DNA of 64,000 bases from an uncultured Muribaculaceae bacterium. Its GTDB lineage: Bacteria; Bacteroidota; Bacteroidia; Bacteroidales; Muribaculaceae. Position numbers and translations under genes: made by a program. Under the pieces are notes generated by a model, which did no database searches, was not told the origin of the DNA, and worked only from the letters and a program-made list of their open reading frames with translations. The stretch spans positions 1-64,000 of the forward strand of contig CANNVE010000002.1 in assembly GCA_947525975.1 (NCBI GenBank), read 5' to 3'. This document shows, piece after piece, positions 36,643-45,488 of the stretch (its first letter is position 1; each line of letters opens with the position of its first letter).

Positions 36643-38124
36643 TCAGTTAGATACCAGCTGCACCACTATGAGGCGGCCTCCGTCTTCTCCCGATAGAAGT
36701 ATCTTCTTGCCGTCGGTCAGTTCCACAAATTCGCCAGTCTTGATCTGGCGCTTTGGTTGCTCGCTGACATCCCACATATCGGGCAGCTTGCGGTTGATCA
36801 GTATCCACTTACCGTTGTGGAAGTGGAAATCGCCCACAGGCTTTTTGTCTTCGGGCTTTGTGCGCTCGTTTGGGGTGATGAAGCGGTTGACGTGCCACAT
36901 ATACAGCGATTGCTTGTCGTAGACCATCAGGCGATAGTTCTCGGGCAGGAATTTGCCTTTCGAGGGCGAATAGTACAGGTTAAGCACCGGCAGCTGGCCG
37001 TGATACTCCGTGCCGCAGAAGGGGCATCTGGGCTTGGTGGTATTGTCAAACACGAACCAATGCGCCTCGCATCCGGGATTTTGGCAAGGTTGTATCAGGT
37101 CGGTGGTCTTCACCAGGGCGGTCTCCCACTCGTCGGCTGTTGGGCGCTTTGAGGGGTCGTGAAGCCCGTCGATGAAAGCGCGGTTGAAGAGGTCGGTGAG
37201 GTAGGGGCCGCAGATGGTGTAGGGGCGTTTGGTCACATCGCCCTGGGGCAGCTCGGCCGGCGCGAGATTCTTGATCTTGGGGCGGTTGCTTTTGTCGGTG
37301 GGATGCTCAATGAAGAGGGCTTTCTGCCCCATCGACAGCTCCTCGTCCTTGGCGGCGTCGAGGTCGTTGACTTTTCCGCCACGCAGAGGGTGGCGGTTGA
37401 GCAGATACATGTAGATAAGCACAGCGAGTGCATGGCGGTCGGTCTGTATGCTGGGCAATTTTTTGTTGGGGTCTCCGAGTTTCAGAGCGCGTGTCTGCAG
37501 CACTTCCGGCGCTATGAAATCGGGGGTGCCGACCACATCCGGCGGATACTTGCCGGGCACCACGAGGCCGTCGCAGTCGATGACCGCAGCCTTTCCGGTC
37601 TCCGGGTCGACAAGCACATTCTTGTATGAAAGGTCGGAATGCGCCAGGCCTGCGGCGTGGAGACGGCGCACCGCGCGGGCTATCTGCAGGCACATGTGGT
37701 AGTGGGTAAGCCAGGTGCCTTTCTGCGCCGGAGACAGAAATTTATTCCTGAGCTTGGCCGAGGCGAACCATTTGCCCTCCTTTTCCTTGCCTTTGAACAT
37801 CCCGTCTTTGAAGAAGAAATGTTTCTGATAGGCAGGGCACACGATGCCAAGCTTGCCGTTCCACTCTACCATCTTTGTGGGCCAGCAGAAGAGGTTTTCC
37901 CAGTAATCGCCTCCGATCTGGCCGAAAATCTTCTCTCTGTATTTTCCCACGATGTTTTGCAGACGGTCTTTGGCGTTGGCATCCTGAGGCTGACGGAAGA
38001 AGCCCACCACGTATTTTTTGTCAGGACTGAAATATACGTCCTTCATGGCACCGCTGCCGATCACTTCATCTACAAACTCTACGGGAGAGCCGTCAGTGGC
38101 GGTCAATTTTATAGTTTTAGCCAT
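36643..38124 (-). CDS. Ter-locus Ser/Thr protein kinase with zinc-ribbon (TerY-P triad)
   Basis: 493 residues. The kinase domain spans about 15-345: glycine loop IGSGAMKDVYF, catalytic loop HSDLSYKNVLVD (HSD in place of HRD, catalytic Asp kept), metal-binding DCDG in place of DFG, and APE motif (IAPEVLQ). A C-terminal zinc-ribbon follows (CQNPGCEAHW, then CPFCG) with a beta-rich tail. With the adjacent PP2C phosphatase and vWA protein it forms the TerY-P triad described for Ter stress loci, in which phosphorylation is thought to control vWA/TerD assemblies. Last gene of the operon, 11 bp after the phosphatase. Confidence 0.88.
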   Translation of the reverse strand: MAKTIKLTATDGSPVEFVDEVIGSGAMKDVYFSPDKKYVVGFFRQPQDANAKDRLQNIVGKYREKIFGQIGGDYWENLFCWPTKMVEWNGKLGIVCPAYQKHFFFKDGMFKGKEKEGKWFASAKLRNKFLSPAQKGTWLTHYHMCLQIARAVRRLHAAGLAHSDLSYKNVLVDPETGKAAVIDCDGLVVPGKYPPDVVGTPDFIAPEVLQTRALKLGDPNKKLPSIQTDRHALAVLIYMYLLNRHPLRGGKVNDLDAAKDEELSMGQKALFIEHPTDKSNRPKIKNLAPAELPQGDVTKRPYTICGPYLTDLFNRAFIDGLHDPSKRPTADEWETALVKTTDLIQPCQNPGCEAHWFVFDNTTKPRCPFCGTEYHGQLPVLNLYYSPSKGKFLPENYRLMVYDKQSLYMWHVNRFITPNERTKPEDKKPVGDFHFHNGKWILINRKLPDMWDVSEQPKRQIKTGEFVELTDGKKILLSGEDGGRLIVVQLVSN

Positions 38125-38135
38125 ATCGGTCAGTA

Positions 38136-39584
38136 TTAATATAATATAGCGATGGTGCGGTCATCGTGGTTGCCGGGGCTCCAGAAGTCGAGCCATGAGA
38201 GCAATTGCCCGGCGGCGGCATCGTTGTCGTCGCTAAGGTCTACGCCGCCGATCTCGTCCTCGGGAAATCCTGTTTTCAGCTTTCCGTAGAATTCCTCCCA
38301 CTTGGCGTAGTCATTGAGATTGCTGTCAGTCTCAAACATTGGGTCTGACACGCCGTCGCTCATCAGAAACAGGGCCGTGAAGTCAGGCACGATGGTCATG
38401 CGCAGGCGCTTTGAGATCACGTCTCTGTCGCGGAATATCTCGGGCATCGTGAGGAATCTGGTCTGGCCCGAAAATTCGCCTTCGTCAGGGGTGCCGAGCA
38501 GCTTCACTGTCTTTTTTTCGGCGTCAAACAGGCACATGGCTCCGTCTCCAACCCAGAATGAAGCGATGAACCAGCCGAAATCAAATTTTTTGCATATCGC
38601 GAACATCAGGGTTGTGGCGAAGTCCTTAAGCTTTGCCGACTCATTGGCCTCGGCCACCTTCTTCACGGCTTCGTGAGCCTTGAGTGCGCCGTTGTATACG
38701 ATGTCGATCACGTGCTTGGTGAGCGCGGTGCGTTTGGCAGCATCGTCGCGGTCGCTTTCGTATTGGCGCAGTGTCGATTCGAAAGGCTGATTGTCGGTGA
38801 GGAGGGCTTTGCAGTGGTTTAGCACAGCGTTGCAGGCTGCCTCCGAGCCTTTGCGCGAGTAGATCGCCGATCCGGCTCCATCGGCCACTGCTATCACATA
38901 CCAGTCTGAATCATCGCAGTGAAATGCAGTGAAATGGTCATCGCGGGCTTTGCCTTCCTGGGCGTGGCTGCGTCCGCGCTGGCTCGCAGCCACTATGTCT
39001 TTCTTCGGCGAGCCGTCGGTGCCTGCCTCTACTTTGACGTATTCTGTTGCCGAATCAGGCTTATAGTAGGGGATGTCTTTGTCGGTAGCTATGTTGCGCC
39101 AAAGGCTGCGCGGATTGGGATTGAAAGCTATCGGAATCCTAAGCTCTGACGGTTCTTCGCCCTCGGCCGTGGCGTATCGGAGGGTGAGGGTGAAATCTCC
39201 GGCCTTGGCGGGCTTTCCGCTGACGGTGCATTCGCCGTCTTCGCTCTGCACGAAAATCAGGCCTAACTCTTCGGCTCCGACGAGTTCGACGTTTGAAATC
39301 TTGTCGGCCGGCAGGCGGAAGTGGGCGCAGTATTCTTTCTTGACAGTGCCGTTGGGCAGGCGTATGCCGAGATTCTTTATTTCGTTTTCAATTATGATTT
39401 TCTGATTCATCCTTTCGTCAATGTATTGATTCCATAATTGGGATATCGCCCAATCGATAAATTTTTCCTTGTGGGTCTCGGACACGCCTGCCCGGGCGAT
39501 TGCTTTCTCAATGGCTCGTGCGGCTGCGTTGAGGCGCGTTGTCGGGAGGGCGTTTCTTCGCGCTATGCGTTGTTTGCGTTCCAT
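38136..39584 (-). CDS. PP2C-family protein phosphatase of the Ter locus
   Basis: 482 residues. The C-terminal two-thirds is a PP2C-type domain: ARDDHFTAF, IAVADGAGSAIYSRKGSEAAC (metal-binding Asp and Gly), LMSDGVSDPMF and GNHDDRTIAILY at the end. The first about 190 residues are a helical segment plus an Ig-like beta region of unknown role. It would reverse the action of the adjacent kinase. It lies 12 bp after the vWA/zinc-ribbon gene and 11 bp before the kinase gene. Confidence 0.88.
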   Translation of the reverse strand: MERKQRIARRNALPTTRLNAAARAIEKAIARAGVSETHKEKFIDWAISQLWNQYIDERMNQKIIIENEIKNLGIRLPNGTVKKEYCAHFRLPADKISNVELVGAEELGLIFVQSEDGECTVSGKPAKAGDFTLTLRYATAEGEEPSELRIPIAFNPNPRSLWRNIATDKDIPYYKPDSATEYVKVEAGTDGSPKKDIVAASQRGRSHAQEGKARDDHFTAFHCDDSDWYVIAVADGAGSAIYSRKGSEAACNAVLNHCKALLTDNQPFESTLRQYESDRDDAAKRTALTKHVIDIVYNGALKAHEAVKKVAEANESAKLKDFATTLMFAICKKFDFGWFIASFWVGDGAMCLFDAEKKTVKLLGTPDEGEFSGQTRFLTMPEIFRDRDVISKRLRMTIVPDFTALFLMSDGVSDPMFETDSNLNDYAKWEEFYGKLKTGFPEDEIGGVDLSDDNDAAAGQLLSWLDFWSPGNHDDRTIAILY

Positions 39585-39596
39585 GGCAGTGTGATT

Positions 39597-40640
39597 TTAT
39601 CCCAATCCGCGTGCTATGTTCATGCCTTCCGGCCCGCAGTTTGACAGTTCTCCTCTCATGCCGCACCAGGGGCATTCGTTGCTGCTCTGCTCGCCGACAC
39701 AGAATATGCCGCCGCAGTCGCAGGCCACCACGCCGTGCTGATTGCCGCAGCACGGGCATGTAGGCACGCCCACCAGCTCGAGGGTGTTGATTTTTACGCC
39801 TTTTCCGTCAGATAGAGCCGCGTATGCCTCCCTGTCGATCGGGTATGCTCCGACGAGTTTGAAGTCGGTGGCGCTGAACATCTCGAGCCCCTTAAGCGGC
39901 TCGCTGTGCTTGGCGTATTTCACGAGATATTCATTTCGGGTAGTCTGGCATCTCCCGTGGAGCACCACGAAGTTTTCGTCGGTGGTGCCGGCGTGTTGGT
40001 TCGGATCGATTTTCTCAAGATTGATGCCGGTGGTGGGAGCCAGCTTTATGGTGTCGGCGTTCTGTTCGCACACCGACACGCTGGTGGTCTTGATCGAGGC
40101 TGTGACCCATTTGAAGAATTTGCTGAATGACTCCGCGTCAGTCTGCTTAAGGAGCAGAATGTCCTCGGTGATCTGCGAAAGGATGCGCGTATTCACATTG
40201 TCGCCGAGCGAGACGGCGATCAAGCTGCAATGACGGCGGTATTTTTCGTTCCAGCGCTTGAATGCCGCCTGATATGAGTCGTTGGGATTGCCATCGGTGA
40301 ACAGGAATATGATCGGCTTCCAGTCGCCTTTCGTCTCAAGGGTTGTCTTCTGCACCGATGCGTCAATGTCGCGCATCAGGGCCTCAAGCCCTGCCCCGAG
40401 CGATGTGCCTCCGCCGACGGGGAAAACGGGCGGATAGAATTTATAGAGTTCTGTGAGTGGCGACAGCACCTTTGCCTTTCCCGCAAAGACTATGATCGAC
40501 ACAAATACAGTCTCAAGGGCGTAAGGGTCAACGCGAAGTTGCTGTATGATCGCGCGCATGCCCTCCTGCACCTGCCCGATGGGGGTGCCCACCATCGATT
40601 CAGATACATCGATAAGGAAATATATGGGGAGTCTACGCAT
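39597..40640 (-). CDS. vWA protein with C-terminal zinc ribbons (TerY, long form)
   Basis: 347 residues. The vWA domain (about 1-205) has an intact metal-ion-dependent adhesion site: DVSESM, a Thr in GGGTSLG and Asp in LFTDGNPND. Then a linker region and, at the C-terminus, a TerY-C-type zinc ribbon (CPCCGNQHG, CDCGG, CPWCG). It forms the triad with the downstream phosphatase and kinase. It is the longest of three vWA proteins in this locus and the only one with zinc ribbons. Confidence 0.9.
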   Translation of the reverse strand: MRRLPIYFLIDVSESMVGTPIGQVQEGMRAIIQQLRVDPYALETVFVSIIVFAGKAKVLSPLTELYKFYPPVFPVGGGTSLGAGLEALMRDIDASVQKTTLETKGDWKPIIFLFTDGNPNDSYQAAFKRWNEKYRRHCSLIAVSLGDNVNTRILSQITEDILLLKQTDAESFSKFFKWVTASIKTTSVSVCEQNADTIKLAPTTGINLEKIDPNQHAGTTDENFVVLHGRCQTTRNEYLVKYAKHSEPLKGLEMFSATDFKLVGAYPIDREAYAALSDGKGVKINTLELVGVPTCPCCGNQHGVVACDCGGIFCVGEQSSNECPWCGMRGELSNCGPEGMNIARGLG

Positions 40641-40687
40641 ATGTTTGATGTTTGGTTTTCACAATTATTATTGCCCGATGATTTATG

Positions 40688-41032
40688 TCAGCGTGGCCGG
40701 CTGACCACATCGGTGTATATTTCAAAGATGGCGTTGAGCCCGAATTTGCAATCGCTCATTGTCGGGCTCATGGCGCGCAGGCGCTGTAAGATGCTGTCAT
40801 AGCGGTCTGTGACATATGCGTCGCAAACCTTGTCAATGACCATGGTCAATGCCCGCAAGGCGTAATGGGCGTTTTCGCTGGCGAAATGCGCCTTGTACTC
40901 TATGAGCGTTTCGCAAATGTATGATTTCGTGGCTTTGTTGCGTTCGTGCAGTTTCACAAAGTTGATGAAATCATCGCATCGCGGGTTTCTAATCGGTGAG
41001 TGCGCCCCGGATATGTTGTCGAAAAAACTCAT
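40688..41032 (-). CDS. hypothetical protein of the Ter locus, 114 residues
   Basis: 114 residues from the ATG at 41032 (the frame extends to a TTG at 41044 next to the upstream stop). Mostly alpha-helical, with no membrane segment, signal or recognised domain. Cys residues are scattered rather than paired. It lies between the AIM24 and long vWA genes on the same strand with short gaps, so it is part of the operon. It could be an adaptor for one of the vWA or TerD proteins; that is a guess. Confidence 0.65.
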   Translation of the reverse strand: MSFFDNISGAHSPIRNPRCDDFINFVKLHERNKATKSYICETLIEYKAHFASENAHYALRALTMVIDKVCDAYVTDRYDSILQRLRAMSPTMSDCKFGLNAIFEIYTDVVSRPR

Positions 41033-41044
41033 GGTCGGAATCAA

Positions 41045-41680
41045 TCACTCAACCGGTGCGTAGAATTTGCTTGGAGAGAGATAAACTGTGCCCGGGCCTG
41101 TGACGCGCATCATGCTTAGGCCTTCGCCTCCGAGGAGGTTGCCGAGCGACCAATTTGAGTGCATCTGGCTGTCAGATATGTTGAGAAGCGCGATGATGTG
41201 GTCTTCGTCCACTTCAATGGTCTCGCCGTATTGCAGATTGATGATGATGGGCTGTCCCTTGGTGTCAAGAAACACTGTGGAACTGCCCTGTATTTTCTGA
41301 AGCAGCAGCCCCATGCCGCCTGTGAGGCCGGCGATCGAAAACTTTGTGGTGACATCCACTTTGTTGTTTGACGCTACGTATACGCCTCGGTGGCATATCA
41401 TGGTCTCGCCGTTGATCTTCACGGGCTGCAGCCCGAACCGGCTGCCGATGACCACCTTCCGCGGCATGTTGGTGACGTTGTAGAGGCGCAGTATGAATAG
41501 CGATTCGCCCGATAGTTTGGCTCCGATCAAGCGTCCGATGCCCGACCCGTTGAAACTCAGCTCTTTCTCTATGCCGGCTTCAAGATAGATGACAGATCCT
41601 TTTTCGGCGAAGAAGTCTTCGCCGGGCGATAAGGTCACTTCAAGGTATTGTATGAATTGGCCTACGAGTTTGCAGTTCAT
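41045..41680 (-). CDS. AIM24 family protein
   Basis: 211 residues, all-beta. It has the repeating glycine-rich pattern of the AIM24/TIGR00266 family (FFAEKGSVIYLEAGIE, LTGGMGLLLQKIQG, GETIEVDEDHIIAL, GGEGLSMMRVTGPGTVYL). The family recurs in Ter loci and in yeast mitochondria, but its activity is unknown. It is cytoplasmic and is likely a scaffold in a TerD-type complex. It sits 12 bp after the middle vWA gene. Confidence 0.88.
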   Translation of the reverse strand: MNCKLVGQFIQYLEVTLSPGEDFFAEKGSVIYLEAGIEKELSFNGSGIGRLIGAKLSGESLFILRLYNVTNMPRKVVIGSRFGLQPVKINGETMICHRGVYVASNNKVDVTTKFSIAGLTGGMGLLLQKIQGSSTVFLDTKGQPIIINLQYGETIEVDEDHIIALLNISDSQMHSNWSLGNLLGGEGLSMMRVTGPGTVYLSPSKFYAPVE

Positions 41681-41692
41681 CGCGTCGGGGGG

Positions 41693-42328
41693 TTAAAATT
41701 CCACGTTTACTTCAGGGGGCGGGGGAGGAAGCACGAGGTCGTCTGTAGCGCCGATGCTGCGGTTGCCGACGCCGATTGAGTCTGACACCCATTTGAAGAA
41801 TTTCTTGAATGCTGTGCTGTCGACCGTGTCGAGCGAATACACCTCGTTTGTGAGAGCCTTCAGCGGCTCGGTCTTGGCGCTCATGCCTGCGGCGCAGGCT
41901 ATGATGCTTGCGAAATGCCGCTTCTTCACTTCAGGTATCATCTCGTTGTAGAGCTGTATGTCTGAGGGCTTTCCGTCGGTCATTATGAATAGCAGGGGCA
42001 TCCAGTCGCCTTTCTGGTCGGGGGTGCTGAGGCGCACTTCGCGGTCTATGTTCTCGCAAAGGAGCCTAAGGGCCTGGCCTGTGTGCGTGGGGCCGCTTTC
42101 CGGAGTCGTGATCTCGGGCAGCTGCAGTTCGTCTAATGGCGTCAAAGGCAGTATCTGCTTCACTTCGCGGTCGTAAGTGATGATGCTGATGTTGACAGAC
42201 TCCAATGCGAATGGATCTTGTCTGAGGCTTGAAATCATTGCTTCAAGCCCTACTTTCACTGATTCGATCGGCTCTCCGCGCATTGAGCCGGATGTGTCGA
42301 TCAGGAGGTATACGGGCAGGCGTCTCAT
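41693..42328 (-). CDS. vWA domain protein (TerY-like), middle copy
   Basis: 211 residues from the ATG at 42328, chosen because it aligns with the starts of the other two vWA proteins (MRRLPVYLL); the frame runs 37 codons further upstream into the terB spacer. The adhesion site is intact: DTSGSM, Thr in PTHTGQ and Asp in IMTDGKPSD. The C-terminus has a PPPPPE stretch also found in the 42857 copy. It acts as a metal-dependent protein-binding module. Confidence 0.9.
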   Translation of the reverse strand: MRRLPVYLLIDTSGSMRGEPIESVKVGLEAMISSLRQDPFALESVNISIITYDREVKQILPLTPLDELQLPEITTPESGPTHTGQALRLLCENIDREVRLSTPDQKGDWMPLLFIMTDGKPSDIQLYNEMIPEVKKRHFASIIACAAGMSAKTEPLKALTNEVYSLDTVDSTAFKKFFKWVSDSIGVGNRSIGATDDLVLPPPPPEVNVEF

Positions 42329-42455
42329 TTCTGTGTGTGGTTGGCTGGACGGGATGTTTTCATGTGTGTGCGCCGGCGTGCGGCGCCTTTTTGGGGTTTG
42401 AAGCATCCTGTGTGCCACCTCCTTTGGGCAGGCGGGCACACAGGATGTCGTAGGA

Positions 42456-42833
42456 TCAGATCATGGCCTCAAGCGCGGCGGGGAAAGATTTGGCCTCAGC
42501 CTTGATGGCTTTGAGCAGGGCTTTCTCGGCATCGTCGACTTGCCCGTCGTTATTGACCTTGGCGATGAGCCATGCTTCCTCGTCGGCATCGATCTCGCCG
42601 GGCGAAGTCTCGTCCTTAAGCAGGAAATCGCAGATAGCCCGGGTGAAGAATTCATTCCATTCAGGAGCGTTGTCTTTTCCGCTCACAGCGTCGTTGATAT
42701 CAAAGAGGAAGTCGGCTTCCTCCCGATCGATCACGCCGTCGGCGTAAAGTATTTCCTTGAGGCGGCCCACTTCAGCGGCGTCGATTACGCCGTCGGCGAG
42801 AAGGTCTTTTTTGAGTTGGTCAAGTGTGGTCAT
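42456..42833 (-). CDS. terB: TerB family protein
   Basis: 125 residues, all-helical. The repeated acidic Asp-rich turns (LADGVID, YADGVIDREEAD, NDDGQVDD) fit the TerB family, which binds metal ions and links membrane and cytoplasmic Ter proteins. It sits between two vWA genes in the Ter operon. Confidence 0.8.
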   Translation of the reverse strand: MTTLDQLKKDLLADGVIDAAEVGRLKEILYADGVIDREEADFLFDINDAVSGKDNAPEWNEFFTRAICDFLLKDETSPGEIDADEEAWLIAKVNNDGQVDDAEKALLKAIKAEAKSFPAALEAMI

Positions 42834-42856
42834 TTATGATGAGTTGTAAATATCGG

Positions 42857-43495
42857 TTATACTACAATGTTAACTTCTGGGGGTGGGGGCGGGAGCTCGC
42901 TGAGAGTAGTGGCCTCAGCGCCGGTCTCTTCCACCTTCATGCTGCCTGAGCTCACAGATGCCGACACCCATTTGAAGAATGCTTTGATTGTGGCGCTGTC
43001 GGCGGTGTCGAGCGACACCACGCATTCGGTGATCTTCTTCAGCGTGTCGGTGTTGGCTCCTGAGCCGGCCGCGCAAGCCACCACCATGCCCCATTTGCGC
43101 TTCTTGAATTCGGCCAGGCCTTTATTGAGGTCGTCGGTCGGCTCGCCGTCGGTCATGATGAAGACAAGGGGTTTCCAGTCGCCTTTCTGCTCGGCGGTGG
43201 TTTTGGTCACTTCCTGGTCGGCGCGCTGGGCAAGCAGTGACAGAGCCTCTCCGAGGGCTGTGCATCCGCTGGCCTGGATGTTGGGCTGCTGGAATGCGGC
43301 GAGCTCGGTGAGGGGAGTGACTTGCTGCGCGCTGCTGTCGAAGGTGATGATGCTCAGGTATGCGGTCTCAAGGGCGTAGGGATCCTGGCGTAGGGTGGAA
43401 ATCAGCACCTGCACTCCGTTTTTCACTGCCTCTATTGGCTCGCCGTACATTGAGCCGGAGCAGTCAAGGAGGAGATATACGGGTAGTCTTCTCAT
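42857..43495 (-). CDS. vWA domain protein (TerY-like), first copy
   Basis: 212 residues, starting MRRLPVYLLLDCSGSM. Adhesion-site motifs are DCSGS, Thr in SGCTALGE and Asp in IMTDGEPTDD. The C-terminal PPPPPEVN stretch matches the middle copy, so these two probably arose by duplication. It lies 1 bp after the TerD-family gene at 43497, so it is likely translationally coupled. Confidence 0.9.
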   Translation of the reverse strand: MRRLPVYLLLDCSGSMYGEPIEAVKNGVQVLISTLRQDPYALETAYLSIITFDSSAQQVTPLTELAAFQQPNIQASGCTALGEALSLLAQRADQEVTKTTAEQKGDWKPLVFIMTDGEPTDDLNKGLAEFKKRKWGMVVACAAGSGANTDTLKKITECVVSLDTADSATIKAFFKWVSASVSSGSMKVEETGAEATTLSELPPPPPEVNIVV

Positions 43496-43496
43496 G

Positions 43497-44162
43497 TTAT
43501 TTAGTGTAATTTGTGGCTATGCGTCTGATTGTCTGGCAAAGGTTGGCGTCGGGGTATGCGTCGCCGATAGCCGAGAATTTCCACTCTCCGTTGCGGCGGT
43601 AGAGCTTGCCCATGATCAGGGCGGTCATGCCCTTGAATTGGGGCTCGGCTGCTACGTTGTATGACGCGAACACTTCCTTCACCCTGTCGGGCGTGCCTTC
43701 GTACATGCGTATCGAAGCGTAAGGAATCTGAGAGAAGTCTTCGCGGCCGCAGTTGTTGAGGAAGAAGAAAATTTGGTCCACGTTGGGGCTCGTGCGCGAA
43801 AGGTCTACGGTGATGATCTCGTTGTCGAGGCCGTCGTCGCCGCTCTGATCACCTTTGAGGTCGTCGCCGCTGTGGTGGAGGGAGTAATCGTTAGAGTCAA
43901 CCTTGCCAAGAGGCATGCCGTAGCTGGCGAGGAACTCGCGCTTGTAGAGGGGCGAATAGATGTGGTCGATGAGCTGGCCGTTGGCGTCGAACATTATGCA
44001 GCTGAGGTCGAGGTCTACATCCTGCACAGTTTTCCCAAGGCCGAGAAATCCGCCTTTCTTCACGATAGCGCCCCAGTTGCAGCCAACGCAAAAGTTGGTG
44101 AGTTTTGAGCCGTTGCTTTTTTCAAGATTGATGCGCTGGCCTTTCTGAAGATTGATTGCCAT
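43497..44162 (-). CDS. TerD-domain protein, divergent (TerZ/TerX-like)
   Basis: 221 residues. It starts with the family pattern MAINLQKGQRINL and keeps the calcium-binding blocks: D-x-DLDLSC early, HSGDDLKG then GDDGLDNE in the middle. It is longer than the two TerD proteins upstream and has a basic GGFLGLGKT insertion near residue 40. TerD proteins are calcium-binding beta-sandwich proteins thought to build stress-response complexes near the membrane. Confidence 0.9.
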   Translation of the reverse strand: MAINLQKGQRINLEKSNGSKLTNFCVGCNWGAIVKKGGFLGLGKTVQDVDLDLSCIMFDANGQLIDHIYSPLYKREFLASYGMPLGKVDSNDYSLHHSGDDLKGDQSGDDGLDNEIITVDLSRTSPNVDQIFFFLNNCGREDFSQIPYASIRMYEGTPDRVKEVFASYNVAAEPQFKGMTALIMGKLYRRNGEWKFSAIGDAYPDANLCQTIRRIATNYTK

Positions 44163-44180
44163 GATGGAATGATGTTTTTT

Positions 44181-44732
44181 TTAGTTATACTTGTTGAGAT
44201 ATTCGGCGAGGCCTGCTTTCTGTCCGGTGCCGATGGCCTCGAATTTCCACTGGCCGCCGCGCTTGTAGAGGCGTCCGAATTCCACGGCAGTCTCCACCGA
44301 AAAGTCTTCGTCGAGGTCGTAGCGGAGTATTTCCTCGCCGTTGGCGGCGTTGTAGATGCGTATGAACGCGTTGCGCACCTGGCCGAAATTCTGCCTGCGC
44401 TCGTCGGCCTTGTGTATCGTGACCACGAGGGTTATCTCTGTGGCGCGGGGGTCGATCTTCGAGAGGTCAATCTTGATGCTCTCGTCGTCGCCTTCGCCTT
44501 CGCCGGTGAGATTGTCGCCTGTGTGCTCTACGGCTCCGTCGGGCGAGATGAGGTTGTTGTAGAATACGAAATACTCGTCAGCGAGAATCTTCCCGTTTTC
44601 TCCGAGTATGAACGCCGATGCGTCGAGGTCGAAGTCTGTGCCGGTGCTCGACTGATTGGTGTCCCATCCGAGTCCGATTGTGAATTTGGGGAGCTCGACA
44701 GCCACTCGCTGTCCTTTTTCCAGGTTGATCAT
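44181..44732 (-). CDS. terD: TerD family calcium-binding protein, second copy
   Basis: 183 residues. Motifs: GLGWDTN, FDLDASAF, HTGDNLTG, GDDESIKIDL and the C-terminal FGRLYKRGGQWKFEAIG. Length and order fit TerD/TerE. It is highly similar to the 44779 copy, 46 bp upstream in the same operon. Confidence 0.93.
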   Translation of the reverse strand: MINLEKGQRVAVELPKFTIGLGWDTNQSSTGTDFDLDASAFILGENGKILADEYFVFYNNLISPDGAVEHTGDNLTGEGEGDDESIKIDLSKIDPRATEITLVVTIHKADERRQNFGQVRNAFIRIYNAANGEEILRYDLDEDFSVETAVEFGRLYKRGGQWKFEAIGTGQKAGLAEYLNKYN

Positions 44733-44778
44733 GTCGTTATGATTAATATGTTGTGTCTGTGTCGATGGCGGGCGCTTG

Positions 44779-45339
44779 TCAGCCCACGTATTTGTCTACG
44801 AAGAATTGAAGGCCGCCCCGGTATCCGGTGCCCATGGCCTCGAATTTCCACTCGCCGTTGCGGCGGTATAGGCGCCCGAATTCCACGGCTGTCTCGATCG
44901 AGAAGTCCTCGTCGAGGTCATATTTCGCTATCTCCTCGTTGGTGATGGCGTTGTAGATGCGGATGTATGAGTTGTGCACCTGGCCGAAATTCTGCTTGCG
45001 CTCCACGGCTTCATGTATGGTCACGGTGAAGATGATTTCCTGGATGCGGGGATCAACTTTGGCGAGATCCACGGTCAGGGTCTCGTCATCACCGCCGTCG
45101 CTGTTGCCACCGGTGAGGTCGTCGCCCGATGATTCTACGGCGCGGTCGGGAGAAATCTGATTGTTGTAGAACACAAAGAATTCGTCTTCGGGCAGCTTCT
45201 TGTCGGCTCCGAGCATGAATGCCGATGCGTCGAGGTCGAAGTCGTATCCGGTGCTTGTATTAGGGTCCCAGCCGAGGCCGACTCCCACCTTCTTGAGTCC
45301 GATCTCTATGCGCTGGCCCTTTTGTAGGTTGATTGCCAT
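44779..45339 (-). CDS. terD: TerD family calcium-binding protein, first copy of the Ter operon
   Basis: 186 residues starting MAINLQKGQRIEIG. Motifs: GLGWDPN, DFDLDASAF, SSGDDLTG, GDDETLTVDL, FGQVHNSYIRIYN and FGRLYRRNGEWKFEAMG. It is the first gene of an eleven-gene operon running to 36643. No TerC or TerA gene is present in the operon. Confidence 0.93.
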   Translation of the reverse strand: MAINLQKGQRIEIGLKKVGVGLGWDPNTSTGYDFDLDASAFMLGADKKLPEDEFFVFYNNQISPDRAVESSGDDLTGGNSDGGDDETLTVDLAKVDPRIQEIIFTVTIHEAVERKQNFGQVHNSYIRIYNAITNEEIAKYDLDEDFSIETAVEFGRLYRRNGEWKFEAMGTGYRGGLQFFVDKYVG

Positions 45340-45374
45340 GGTGGTGATATGTGTTATTTTGTTTTCTGGTTACA

Positions 45375-45382
45375 CAAAGATA
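45375..45382 (-). promoter_or_regulatory. -7 promoter element of the Ter operon
   Basis: CAAAGATA on + reads TATCTTTG on -, about 36 nt upstream of the terD ATG at 45339. No TTTG lies at -33. Confidence 0.55.
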
Positions 45383-45426
45383 AAAAACATGGTATGAAAT
45401 TCCGGTTGTATCTTTAGAGTTTCAAA

Positions 45427-45488
45427 GCCCGGCGGCGTTACTGCTCTGCCCCGGTCTGTAGGTTTCAGAGGCTTGCCACGCTCCGGGC
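45427..45488. ncRNA. candidate structured RNA, class unknown
   Basis: A nested stem structure: GCCCGG (45427-45432) with CCGGGC (45483-45488), then GCGT (45435-45438) with ACGC (45478-45481), then CTCTG (45444-45448) with CAGAG (45466-45470). A 12-bp perfect palindrome, CGCGCATGCGCG (45489-45500), abuts it. It is GC-rich in an AT-rich gap. A -7 element reading on - (45519-45512) would start a transcript near 45505 running through it; the + strand has only a weak one. It could be a small RNA or a long leader of the Ter operon. The rest of 45340-45685 holds no gene. Confidence 0.4.

Noticed and set aside
44169-44945. 258-codon + strand frame across two TerD genes
   Set aside because: Antisense shadow; would span an operon spacer and lacks any domain.
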